From: Lacrimispora sp. 210928-DFI.3.58
GTDB lineage: Bacteria > Bacillota > Clostridia > Lachnospirales > Lachnospiraceae
Assembly (NCBI RefSeq): GCF_020554865.1
Contig: NZ_JAJCIC010000001.1
Location: forward strand, 62,001 to 126,000
Length of the DNA stretch: 64,000 nucleotides
Direction: 5' to 3'
Below are positions 33,252 to 41,299 of this stretch, one piece after another; position 1 is the first letter of the stretch, and each line of letters opens with the position of its first letter. The notes beneath the pieces were generated by a model, which was not told where the DNA came from, did no database searches, and was given only the letters and a program-made list of their open reading frames with translations. Both the position numbers and the translations under genes were made by a program.

Positions 33252-33350
33252 CCTTCGTGTGCCCGGCTGGCAGATGCGCTGCCGCACCATGAAAGATTGG
33301 CGGACACACTTGGCATACCTGACTTTCGTGCCGCCTTGCGGCGGAGGACG
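33252..33350. mobile_element. Interspersed repeat, family B copy 2
   Basis: CCTTCGTGTGCCCGGCTGGC ... GTGCCGCCTTGCGGCGGAGG aligns along its length with 29983-30081. It sits inside the spoIIIA operon between AC and AD, creating a 144-bp gap in an otherwise compact operon. CCGCCTTGCGGCGG and GTGTGCC..GGCGGACACAC are foldable arms. Confidence 0.65.
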
Positions 33351-33394
33351 TTTATTGTAAGGGAAGTGCTCTGGAAAGTAAAAGGAGGGATCGC

Positions 33395-33781
33395 ATGACG
33401 ATTGTTGCCATAGGAGCTGCTGCAGTGGCTGTCATTCTCATGGCCGTGCAGATGAAGAGTATCCGGGGAGAATATGCGGTGTACATGGTAATGGCAGCCG
33501 GTTGTTTTATTTTCTTTTATGGAACGGGAAAGCTGGCCGTGATACTGGATACCCTGAGGCAGATACAGAGCTATATAAACATTGATAATGTATATCTGGG
33601 GACTCTCCTCAAGATGATCGGGATCACCTATGTGGCGGAGTTTACCTCCGGCATCTGCCGGGATGCAGGGTATGGCGCATTGGGAAACCAGATCGAGATC
33701 TTTGGGAAGCTGTCCATTTTGGGGATCAGTATGCCGGTGCTTCTGGCATTGTTCGGTGTTCTGGAACGTTTTTTGAGATAA
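33395..33781 (+). CDS. spoIIIAD: Stage III sporulation protein AD
   Basis: 128 residues, four membrane helices, all of normal family length. Diagnostic segment MIGITYVAEFTSGICRDAGYGALGNQIEIFGK. AGGAGGG precedes the ATG. It is part of the channel platform with AC and AE. Confidence 0.93.
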   Translation: MTIVAIGAAAVAVILMAVQMKSIRGEYAVYMVMAAGCFIFFYGTGKLAVILDTLRQIQSYINIDNVYLGTLLKMIGITYVAEFTSGICRDAGYGALGNQIEIFGKLSILGISMPVLLALFGVLERFLR

Positions 33782-33801
33782 GTCCCTGGGAGGTTTGAGA
33801 C

Positions 33802-35097
33802 ATGGACAGGCTCGTATGGGAAGAAGGGTGGGGAAAATGGTTCAGGATAGGACTGTGGGCAGCGCTGCTGGCAGCCGTGTTCTCATGGCGGATGGCGGGC
33901 AGGGCCTGGGCAGCGGAGGAAGGTCCGGGAATCATGGCAGCAGCCGGGAACACGGGGGTTTTGATCCCGAAGGCCCCTTCGGAAGAAGTGTATCAGGAAG
34001 AAGAGAATTTGGGAGAAACCGTCCAGGAGCTGGGGATCGGGGATGAGATCGAAGACATGCAGAGATTTCTTGACGAGGTGATGGGACAGAGGCAGGAAAT
34101 TTCCGGGGATTTCTCCTTCCGGGGCCTTATGAAGGAGATGGCGGGAGGAAATTTTAAGGGGATACTCGCGCAGATAGGAGCAGGTATTAGAAATCAGCTG
34201 TGGTCCGAGGTGGAGCAGGGGGGAAGGCTCTTGGCCCAGGTGGCGGCAATCGGGGTGATCGGAGCTGTATTTTCCAATGTGTCCTCTGTATGGAAAGGGG
34301 GCCAGATTTCGGATACGGGCTTTTTTGTGACATATCTTCTGCTGTTTACCTGCCTTGCAGGAAGCTTTCTCTCCAGTCTTCAGATCGCATCTAAGGTGCT
34401 GGGGCAGATTTTGGAGTTTATGCGGCTGCTGATGCCGGCGTATTTTATGGCAGTGGCATTTTCAGGCGGCAGTATGAGCGCATTGGCACTGTATGAGGGA
34501 ATGATGGCAGCAGTGACAGCAGTGCAGTGGATGTGCAGCGGTATACTGCTGACTGCCGTGAAAATGTACGTGCTTGTGATCCTGGGAAGCCATGCGGTGA
34601 AGGAGCCCTTTCTTTCAAAGGCAGCAGAGCTTCTGGAAAAGGGGGTAGGGTGGAGTCTTAAGACCCTTCTGGGGCTTGTGGTGGGGATCCAGGTCCTTCA
34701 GTCCCTGATCCTGCCCTATGCGGACGGGCTGAAGCAGACGGGAATGTGGAGGCTGGTGGAGATGGTGCCCGGCCTGGGACAGGGAGCAGGCGCGGCTGCA
34801 CAGATGGTGCTGGGGGCAGGAGTGCTTCTTAAAAATACCATAGGAGGGGCAGCAGTGGTGGTCCTCGCAGCCATTTCCCTGGTGCCTGTGATGAAGCTGG
34901 CGGTCCTCATGCTGTTGTATCATCTTGTGGCGGCTGTGATGCAGCCCATCTGTGACAAGCGGATGGTCTCCTGCGTATCCGGGGTGGCAAAGGGACATGG
35001 GCTGCTTTTGCAGATCGTTCTCTATTCCCTGTTCCTTTTTGTGCTGGCAGTGGCGGTCACCTGCGTATCGACAAATGTGGGATATCTGGCCCATTGA
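33802..35097 (+). CDS. spoIIIAE: Stage III sporulation protein AE
   Basis: 431 residues: a signal peptide (cleavage near AWA, about residue 36), an extracellular acidic helical part, and several membrane helices in the C-terminal 300 residues. SpoIIIAE is the largest membrane subunit of the SpoIIIA complex. The start at 33802 follows GGGAGG. Confidence 0.92.
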   Translation: MDRLVWEEGWGKWFRIGLWAALLAAVFSWRMAGRAWAAEEGPGIMAAAGNTGVLIPKAPSEEVYQEEENLGETVQELGIGDEIEDMQRFLDEVMGQRQEISGDFSFRGLMKEMAGGNFKGILAQIGAGIRNQLWSEVEQGGRLLAQVAAIGVIGAVFSNVSSVWKGGQISDTGFFVTYLLLFTCLAGSFLSSLQIASKVLGQILEFMRLLMPAYFMAVAFSGGSMSALALYEGMMAAVTAVQWMCSGILLTAVKMYVLVILGSHAVKEPFLSKAAELLEKGVGWSLKTLLGLVVGIQVLQSLILPYADGLKQTGMWRLVEMVPGLGQGAGAAAQMVLGAGVLLKNTIGGAAVVVLAAISLVPVMKLAVLMLLYHLVAAVMQPICDKRMVSCVSGVAKGHGLLLQIVLYSLFLFVLAVAVTCVSTNVGYLAH

Positions 35098-35114
35098 TCA
35101 TTGGGAGGCGTGCA

Positions 35115-35822
35115 GTGGAGGCAGTTTATAACTGGGTGAAGGGGATCATTTATTTTATGCTGTTTCTGGCAGTGGCAGGGAATCTTCTGGCAGAGGCAAA
35201 GTATGAAAGGTATATACGGTTTTTTGCAGGGATCGTGCTGATCCTTCTGGTAGTAAGCCCCTTTGCGGGCGGCTTCCGGCTGGAGGAGCAGGCAGCCAGG
35301 CTGTTTGAGAGCATTTCCCTGGAAATGGATACGCAGGATCTAAAGAAAGACCTGTGGGGAATGGAGGATAAACGCCGGGAGCAGGTGATCGGACGATATG
35401 AGGAGGCAGTGGAAAATGACATCGCAAGGATTGCAGAGAACCAGGGCCTTACATGCAGCCAGGTCCGGGTATCCATTGAGAAGGACAGCGGGAGCAGCCG
35501 GTACGGGCAGGTACGGTCGGTGTGGATGATGGTGGAGAAGAATGAGGAGGATGGATGGAACAATGCGGAAAACGGGGGACAGGATGGGAAGGAATGGGAA
35601 GCAGGGAGGAAAAAGAAAATTGAGGTGGAAAAGATCGAGGTAGGGAATGTGGGGGAATGGGCGGTCAAAGATACCAGTGCAGCTGCCAAAGCGGCCAATG
35701 TCTCAGACTCTCAGCAGCCCCCGGATCCTGTCCGCGAGAAGATCGGAAGCTTAAAGGGAAAGGTGGCGCAGTATTATGAACTGGAAGAAACAGATATCAA
35801 AATTCAGTGGAAAAATGACTAA
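35115..35822 (+). CDS. spoIIIAF: Stage III sporulation protein AF
   Basis: 235 residues: two N-terminal membrane helices (VKGIIYFMLFLAVAGNLL and FFAGIVLILLVVSPF) and a C-terminal ring-building-like domain in the intermembrane space. The middle (about 140-200) is unusually rich in Glu, Lys and Trp. The GTG at 35115 has GGGAGG at six bases and is preferred to the TTG at 35094. Confidence 0.9.
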   Translation: MEAVYNWVKGIIYFMLFLAVAGNLLAEAKYERYIRFFAGIVLILLVVSPFAGGFRLEEQAARLFESISLEMDTQDLKKDLWGMEDKRREQVIGRYEEAVENDIARIAENQGLTCSQVRVSIEKDSGSSRYGQVRSVWMMVEKNEEDGWNNAENGGQDGKEWEAGRKKKIEVEKIEVGNVGEWAVKDTSAAAKAANVSDSQQPPDPVREKIGSLKGKVAQYYELEETDIKIQWKND

Positions 35823-36519
35823 GGAAAAATGGCTGTTCCTGCTTCTTTTAGGTGTGTTTCTCATGATCCTGTCCTTTCCGGCGCCTGATACCTGGGTAAA
35901 GGGGAAGAAAAGGGAACAGCAGACAGCAGCAGTAGAGGAAAAGGGGGCGGTTCCGCTTTGGACAGAGGAAGGAGGCAGCGGGAGCCAGGAGCCGGAGGAG
36001 GGGTACTTTGGCAGTGGTGCCGGGAGCTTTGACAGCGGTAATTCAGCAGGAAGCAGCGGCAGTGCCGATGGAGGGGATGGCGCCTTCCTGCCAGCTTCCG
36101 CCCCCACGTCTCCTAATTCCTATGAGGCCCAGCTGGAAGCCCGCATACGGGAGCTTCTAAAATCCGTGGAGGGAGTAGGCAAGGTGGATGTGATGGTGGT
36201 GTTAAAATCCTCCAGCGAGAAGGTCATGCGCATCGACCGTTCAGAAAGCTCCAGCACCACAAAGGAGCAGGATGCCTCCGGAGGACAGAGGGAGGCAGCA
36301 GATGTCCAGAAGTCTGAGAGCACGGTGCTGTCCGGGGCAGGTTCAGGAGGCGGTACATCGCCCATTATCGAGAAGGAATTAAGCCCGGAGATCTCAGGCA
36401 TCATCATCAGCGCAGAGGGCGGGGGAAGCCCCGCCGTACAAGCGGAAATTTCTGAGGCAATGGAAGCATTATTTGGCCTTCCCCCACATAAAATAAAAGT
36501 ATTAAAGAGGGTGGAATAA
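35776..36519 (+). CDS. spoIIIAG: Stage III sporulation protein AG
   Basis: 247 residues: one membrane helix (WLFLLLLGVFLMILSF), a Ser/Gly-rich linker (about 60-110), and the ring-forming domain (LLKSVEGVGKVDVMVVLKSS...) ending EALFGLPPHKIKVLKRV. SpoIIIAG forms the large ring of the feeding tube. It overlaps spoIIIAF by 47 bases; the internal ATG at 35815 has no ribosome site. Confidence 0.92.
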   Translation: MNWKKQISKFSGKMTKEKWLFLLLLGVFLMILSFPAPDTWVKGKKREQQTAAVEEKGAVPLWTEEGGSGSQEPEEGYFGSGAGSFDSGNSAGSSGSADGGDGAFLPASAPTSPNSYEAQLEARIRELLKSVEGVGKVDVMVVLKSSSEKVMRIDRSESSSTTKEQDASGGQREAADVQKSESTVLSGAGSGGGTSPIIEKELSPEISGIIISAEGGGSPAVQAEISEAMEALFGLPPHKIKVLKRVE

Positions 36520-36534
36520 AAAGGAGTGCATGAC

Positions 36535-37311
36535 ATGAAGATCAAGAATATGAAACAGGTCAAGGAGCATATGAAGGACATGAACATGAAACGCCTCTTT
36601 CGGCGCAACCAGATCATCATCACCACACTGGCTGTCATGATAGCAGCTGCCGGGTATTTGAACTATGCCGGAAAAAAGGATCTGGAAGCCAGCAACCGGA
36701 TCTCAGAGGTGGGAATGATGGAAATTTCCGATGAGGACATTTTCGCAGAAAACCAGGCAGCAGCTCTGACAGGACAGACGCAGCTGGAGGAGATCCCCAG
36801 TCTTGACCAGGATCTCTCTGATCTGGAGACAGCAAACACAGAGGGCATGACCCAGGCAGAAAATGACGGAGCAGCAGGCAGCAATCAGTCAGAAACCTCC
36901 CAGACAGGACTTGAGAATCCGGGAGAGGCCGTACTCACCAGCGGTATGAGTGTGGCAGATTACATAGCCAATGTGCAGCTGAGCCGGGAGCAGGTGCGTG
37001 CCAGGAATAAGGAAACGCTCATGAGCCTGATCAACAGCACAAGCATTGACGAGGCGGCAAAGCAGCAGGCCATCCAGGATATGATCGACCTGACAGAAAT
37101 TTCCGAGAAGGAAAATGCAGCCGAGACTCTTCTGTTAGCCAAAGGCTTTGCAGATCCAGTGGTGAGCATCAGCAAGGAGAAGGTGGATGTGGTCATCAAC
37201 GCGCCTTCCATCACAGATCCCCAGCGGGCTCAGATCGAGGATATCGTAAAGCGCAAGGCAGAGGTGGGAGCAGACCAGATCATCATAACACTGCTGAATA
37301 TGGCGGAATAG
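36535..37311 (+). CDS. spoIIIAH: Stage III sporulation protein AH
   Basis: 258 residues with one N-terminal membrane helix (IIITTLAVMIAAAGYLNYAG) and a YscJ/FliF-like C-terminal domain that in other species binds forespore SpoIIQ to form the channel. AAGGAG at eight bases selects the ATG at 36535. Last gene of the operon; a terminator follows. Confidence 0.93.
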   Translation: MKIKNMKQVKEHMKDMNMKRLFRRNQIIITTLAVMIAAAGYLNYAGKKDLEASNRISEVGMMEISDEDIFAENQAAALTGQTQLEEIPSLDQDLSDLETANTEGMTQAENDGAAGSNQSETSQTGLENPGEAVLTSGMSVADYIANVQLSREQVRARNKETLMSLINSTSIDEAAKQQAIQDMIDLTEISEKENAAETLLLAKGFADPVVSISKEKVDVVINAPSITDPQRAQIEDIVKRKAEVGADQIIITLLNMAE

Positions 37312-37328
37312 CAAAATATATACAGGGA

Positions 37329-37374
37329 AAAGGCATCAGGCAGCCGGCATGGGGCGGTCCTGGTGCCTTTTTTT
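37329..37374 (+). terminator. Terminator of the spoIIIA operon
   Basis: AAAGGCATCAGG (37329-37340) and CCTGGTGCCTTT (37359-37370) form a long stem with a G-U, then further T residues to 37374. Confidence 0.85.
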
Positions 37375-37391
37375 GCGAAGCGCCCTGGGGC

Positions 37392-37441
37392 GTTACAGTT
37401 CAGGCGCCAGCCGCTCTCTCAGCAGCCGCCTGAACTGTAAC
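37392..37441. repeat. 15-bp perfect inverted repeat
   Basis: GTTACAGTTCAGGCG (37392-37406) and CGCCTGAACTGTAAC (37427-37441) flank 20 bp, and CCTGGGGC occurs as a direct repeat on both sides. A further GTTACAG-like half lies at about 37460. Probably another palindromic repeat unit. Confidence 0.65.
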
Positions 37442-37546
37442 CCTGGGGCAGCTGCTGTACAGTTACAGATAAATTTTAGCCTATACATCTTTCGATGGAT
37501 TTGATATAATAGAAGCAATTAAGTTTTGACAGGAGGGAAAGTTTAG

Positions 37547-37927
37547 ATGGCGGAGGAAAATCGTAGTACCCATAAATTATACGAAAAGGACAAGATCGGC
37601 GAGGTGCAGATCTCAGATGAGGTGGTTGCCATCATCGCAGGCCTTGCAGCCACAGAGGTGGAGGGCGTGGATTCCATGGCCGGGAACATCACCAATGAGC
37701 TGGTGGGCAAGCTGGGAATGAAGAACCTGAGCAAGGGCGTCAAGGTGGAGGTCACAGAGGAGCATGTATCCGTTGACCTGTCCTTGAACATCAAATACGG
37801 CTACAGCATTCCGGCAGTCAGCGAGCAGGTGCAGGAAAAGGTCAGCGCCGCGATCGAGAACATGACAGGCCTTACGGTCCTGGATGTGAATATCAAGATT
37901 GCCGGTGTCAATATGGCTGAAAATTAA
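37547..37927 (+). CDS. Asp23/Gls24 family protein
   Basis: 126 residues, Asp23/Gls24 envelope-stress family, cytoplasmic and often membrane associated (GEVQISDEVVAIIAGLAATEVEGV..., GYSIPAVSEQVQEKV). In Clostridia it is commonly found directly before nusB, as here. AGGAGGG precedes the ATG, and TATAAT at about 37505 fits a promoter. Confidence 0.9.
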   Translation: MAEENRSTHKLYEKDKIGEVQISDEVVAIIAGLAATEVEGVDSMAGNITNELVGKLGMKNLSKGVKVEVTEEHVSVDLSLNIKYGYSIPAVSEQVQEKVSAAIENMTGLTVLDVNIKIAGVNMAEN

Positions 37928-37969
37928 ATATGCGTGAAAAACGCATCTTGATGGAACCTTTGTAATGAG

Positions 37970-38015
37970 AACACTCCCCGGAGCGCTGCCTAGGGAGTGT
38001 TTTATACATTTTTTA
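37970..38015 (+). terminator. Terminator after the Asp23 gene
   Basis: AACACTCCC (37970-37978) pairs with GGGAGTGTT (37993-38001), followed by TTATACATTTTTT. Confidence 0.75.
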
Positions 38016-38082
38016 TTGTTTTTATGCAACGTGTTTGATATAATCAATGAAGGACCTCATTTCCCAGCAGAGGGAGAGAGAG

Positions 38083-38652
38083 ATGAGAGAAAGGAAAATG
38101 TACCTCAAAGCGCAGGCTTTTACGTACAAGCAGAGAAAGATGACCAGAAGAGAATTGCGGGAGCACTGCTTTAAAATGCTGTTCTCAGCAGATTTCTATC
38201 CCACAAAAGAGGAAGCAAAGGCACAGCTGGAGCAGTATTTCCAGTCACCGGAGGAGGACGATGTGGATCCCGAAGGCGTGTGTCTGGTACTGCATAAAGT
38301 AGAATTAAAAGAAGCGGACAGTGAATATCTCAGGGAAAGAACTGGGAATATAATGGATAAGATACCGGAGATCGACCAGAAGATCGATCAGGTAGCAGCA
38401 GGCTGGAAGACGCGCCGTATGGGAAAGGTGGAGCTCACTATCCTGAGGCTGGCCCTTTATGAGATGGGTTATGATGACACCATTCCGGAGAAGGTCTCTG
38501 TCAATGAAGCAGTAGAACTGGCAAAGAAGTTTGGCGGCAACGAATCCCCGGCCTTTGTAAACGGTATCTTAGCAAAATTCATAGGCGGAGAGGAACGGGA
38601 AAAAGAGGAGCCGGAGCCTGCCGCAGACAGTGAGAATAAGGGACAGGCATAG
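38083..38652 (+). CDS. nusB: Transcription antitermination factor NusB
   Basis: The NusB domain begins at RRELREHCFKMLFSADFY (about residue 21 from this start) and includes GWKTRRMGKVELTILRLALYEMGY and SVNEAVELAKKFGG. NusB acts with NusE in rRNA antitermination. The ATG at 38083 has GAGGGAG; the ATG at 38140 starts exactly at the domain but has a weak ribosome site, so the first 19 residues are uncertain. GATATAAT at 38034-38041 is a plausible -10. First of the nusB-xseA-xseB-ispA operon. Confidence 0.9.
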   Translation: MRERKMYLKAQAFTYKQRKMTRRELREHCFKMLFSADFYPTKEEAKAQLEQYFQSPEEDDVDPEGVCLVLHKVELKEADSEYLRERTGNIMDKIPEIDQKIDQVAAGWKTRRMGKVELTILRLALYEMGYDDTIPEKVSVNEAVELAKKFGGNESPAFVNGILAKFIGGEEREKEEPEPAADSENKGQA

Positions 38653-38654
38653 GA

Positions 38655-39938
38655 ATGGCAAGCATTTTTACCGTATCACAGGTAACTGCATATATCAAAA
38701 ACATGTTCACACAGGACTTCGCCCTGAACCGTATTTCCATCAAGGGCGAGGTCTCTAATTGTAAGTACCACACATCCGGCCATATTTACTTTACCTTAAA
38801 GGACGGCGGCGCTCAGATTGCCGCCGTCATGTTCGCAGGGCAGAGGAAGGGCCTGGCCTTTGAATTGAAGGAGGGCCAGCAGGTCGTTGTGACGGGGACC
38901 GTGGATGTCTATGAGAGGGACGGCAGATACCAGCTCTATGCCAGGGAGATCAAAAAGGAGGGCAAAGGGGATCTCTTTGCCAGGTTTGAAAAGCTCCGGG
39001 ACGAGCTGGAGGAGATGGGAATGTTTGACAGCTGCTACAAGCAGCCGATTCCCAAATACGCAAAAAAGGTGGGGATCGTCACCGCCAGCACAGGGGCGGC
39101 CATCCGGGACATCATGAACATTTCCGCCAGGAGGAACCCTTATGTGCAGCTGATCCTGTACCCGGCCCTTGTCCAGGGAGAGCAGGCCGCCTGCAGCATC
39201 GTAAAGGGCATCGAAGCCCTGGATGCGATGGACCTTGACGTGATCATCGTAGGGCGGGGCGGCGGCTCCATTGAGGACCTTTGGGCCTTTAATGAGGAAA
39301 TTGTGGCGAGGGCGATCTTCAACTGCCGGACGCCTGTCATCTCTGCTGTGGGCCATGAGACCGATGTTACCATTGCAGACTATGTGGCAGACCTGCGTGC
39401 TCCCACGCCGTCGGCGGCAGCAGAATTGGCTGTATTTGACTACCGTCAGTTTGTGGAGCAGGTAAGGCTTTACAAACAGGTCCTGGACCGGGCCATGGGA
39501 CGCCATATGGAACGGCTCCGATTCCGGTTGAGCCAGGACAGGATGAAGCTGAAGCTCCGTGAGCCCATACGCCAGGTTAATGACATGCGCCAGCGCCTGG
39601 CGGACCTGGAAAGCAGCCTGGAGCAGGAGATGAAGGAAAAGCTTCTCTCTGACAGACAGCAGATAAAGGAAGCAGAGGATATCCTGAAGCGCCGGATGGA
39701 GCGGTCGCTTACAGAGAACAGCCACCGTCTGGCTCTCCTGGCCAGCCGTTTGGACGGCCTGTCTCCCCTTAAGAAGCTTGGCGGAGGCTATGGCTTTATC
39801 ACAGACAGCAGGGGTCAGGCCATGACGGCCATCAGACAGGCTGAGGTTGGGAGCAGTATACGCGTACACGTAAGAGACGGCTACCTGGATGCAAGGGTGG
39901 AAGCAGTCATACCGGTTGCAGAGATAAGGGAGGAATAG
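38655..39938 (+). CDS. xseA: Exodeoxyribonuclease VII large subunit
   Basis: 427 residues: an N-terminal OB fold (about 1-100, ISIKGEVSNCKYHTSGHIYFTLKD), the nuclease domain with VGIVTASTGAAIRDI, IIVGRGGGSIEDLWAFN and SAVGHETDVTIAD, then a long coiled coil (about 265-370). It degrades single-stranded DNA with XseB. It begins three bases after nusB. Confidence 0.96.
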   Translation: MASIFTVSQVTAYIKNMFTQDFALNRISIKGEVSNCKYHTSGHIYFTLKDGGAQIAAVMFAGQRKGLAFELKEGQQVVVTGTVDVYERDGRYQLYAREIKKEGKGDLFARFEKLRDELEEMGMFDSCYKQPIPKYAKKVGIVTASTGAAIRDIMNISARRNPYVQLILYPALVQGEQAACSIVKGIEALDAMDLDVIIVGRGGGSIEDLWAFNEEIVARAIFNCRTPVISAVGHETDVTIADYVADLRAPTPSAAAELAVFDYRQFVEQVRLYKQVLDRAMGRHMERLRFRLSQDRMKLKLREPIRQVNDMRQRLADLESSLEQEMKEKLLSDRQQIKEAEDILKRRMERSLTENSHRLALLASRLDGLSPLKKLGGGYGFITDSRGQAMTAIRQAEVGSSIRVHVRDGYLDARVEAVIPVAEIREE

Positions 39939-39940
39939 CA

Positions 39941-40174
39941 ATGCCCAGAAAGAAAGCGGAGGCCCTGGAAACAGAGGAAAAGGCCCCTACGATTGAGGAA
40001 AATTTTGCCGGGCTGGAGGAGATCATCCGAAGGCTGGAGGCGGGGGGAAGTTCATTGGAGGAAACATTTTCCGGCTACGAAGCTGGAATGAAGCTGGTAA
40101 AGGAACTAAGCAGCCAGATAGATGAAGTGGAAAAAAAGATTCAGATATTGAGCGAGGGTGATGACAATGAATGA
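39941..40174 (+). CDS. xseB: Exodeoxyribonuclease VII small subunit
   Basis: 77 residues, two helices, with ENFAGLEEIIRRLEAGGSSLEETFSGYEAGMKL, the family core. GGGAGG lies seven bases before the ATG. It overlaps ispA by eight bases, so translation is coupled. Confidence 0.94.
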   Translation: MPRKKAEALETEEKAPTIEENFAGLEEIIRRLEAGGSSLEETFSGYEAGMKLVKELSSQIDEVEKKIQILSEGDDNE

Positions 40175-41069
40175 AGAATTTAAGAAGGAACTGGAAGTTA
40201 GGACACAGGAGATCAATGCGCTTTTAGAGCAGTATCTGCCGGAGGAAAAAGGATATCAGAAAACCATTTTTGAGGCAGTAAATTACAGTGTGAGGGCCGG
40301 AGGAAAGAGGCTGCGCCCACTGTTCATGCAGGAGATGTGCAGGCTGTTTACAGGTGAAGTTCTGGGGATGGTGAAGCCCTTTATGGCAGCCATTGAGATG
40401 ATCCACACCTCCTCCCTGGTCCATGACGACCTTCCATGTATGGATGATGACATGATGCGCAGGGGCAAGGCCAGCACCTGGGCAGAGTTTGGCGAGGATA
40501 TGGGTGTCCTGGCCGGTGATGCCCTGATGATGTATGCTGTGGAGACAGCAGCAAAGGCCTTTAAAGAGGCAAATGAGCCGGATGAGTTTGCCCGCGTTGG
40601 ACAGGCCATGGGGATCCTGGCAGGCAAGGCAGGCATGTACGGCATGATCGGCGGTCAGACGGTAGACGTTGAGCTGGCCGGCGGACCGATCCCAAAGGAT
40701 AAGCTGAACTTTATCTACAAGCTGAAAACAGGTGCCCTGCTGGAAGCTTCCATGCTTATAGGCGCTGTTTTAGGCGGCGCAGCAGATGAGGACTGCAAGA
40801 TCGTGGAAAGCCTTGCCTCTAAGATCGGCATGGCATTCCAGATCCAGGACGATATCCTGGATGTGACGGGGAATGAAAATGTGACAGGAAAGCCTTCGGG
40901 AAGCGATGAGAAGAACCAGAAGACGACCTATGTGACCCTGGAGGGCTTAGAGAAGGCAAAGGCAGAGGTAGAGAGGCTTTCCAAAGAAGCCATCGAGGAG
41001 CTTGACAAGCTGGGCTACAATGAGTTTTTGGAGAATCTCATAAAGGCTCTGGTGGGCAGGCAGAAATAA
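40167..41069 (+). CDS. ispA: Polyprenyl (farnesyl) diphosphate synthase
   Basis: 300 residues, trans-prenyl transferase joining isopentenyl and allylic diphosphates. The first Asp-rich motif is HDDLPCMDDDMMRRG and the second is QIQDDILD, both with metal-binding aspartates. GAGGG at eight bases selects the ATG at 40167. It sits before dxs, as common for the methylerythritol phosphate route and polyprenyl supply. Confidence 0.93.
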   Translation: MNEEFKKELEVRTQEINALLEQYLPEEKGYQKTIFEAVNYSVRAGGKRLRPLFMQEMCRLFTGEVLGMVKPFMAAIEMIHTSSLVHDDLPCMDDDMMRRGKASTWAEFGEDMGVLAGDALMMYAVETAAKAFKEANEPDEFARVGQAMGILAGKAGMYGMIGGQTVDVELAGGPIPKDKLNFIYKLKTGALLEASMLIGAVLGGAADEDCKIVESLASKIGMAFQIQDDILDVTGNENVTGKPSGSDEKNQKTTYVTLEGLEKAKAEVERLSKEAIEELDKLGYNEFLENLIKALVGRQK

Positions 41070-41111
41070 GGCTGCGCACCGGACGTTAGGCCGGACTGCA
41101 GAAAAGAAAGA

Positions 41112-41272
41112 TGTACTCTCGGGATCACCCTTGCACCTGCTTTTGTGGCTGATTTTCTGCCGGCTGCACCCAAAGTTGATCAACGTACGTGCCGCGTACG
41201 CCTTATAACTTTGTGCACAGCTGGCAAAAAATCATCTCACAAGATCAGGTACAAAGAGACTCCGAGAGCACA
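41112..41272. repeat. Interspersed palindromic repeat, family D copy 2 (longer form)
   Basis: TGTACTCTCGGGAT (41112-41125) pairs with the CTCCGAGAGCACA end (to 41272). Inside are CTGCAGAAAA/TTTTCTGCCGGCTGCA and CAAAGTT/AACTTTG with CGTACG hairpins. 41224-41272 matches 18579-18626. It fills most of the 230-bp ispA-dxs gap, where no gene is seen. Confidence 0.6.
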
Positions 41273-41299
41273 TAAGGGATAATTGGGGATGAATCCATT

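Noticed and set aside
38796..39941. 381-residue minus-strand frame
   Set aside because: Antisense to xseA, which is a clear family match over its full length.
41070..41299. Thiamine pyrophosphate riboswitch before dxs
   Set aside because: The conserved CUGAGA and the GCGUAGGGA-like segments are absent; the region is made of palindromic repeats.
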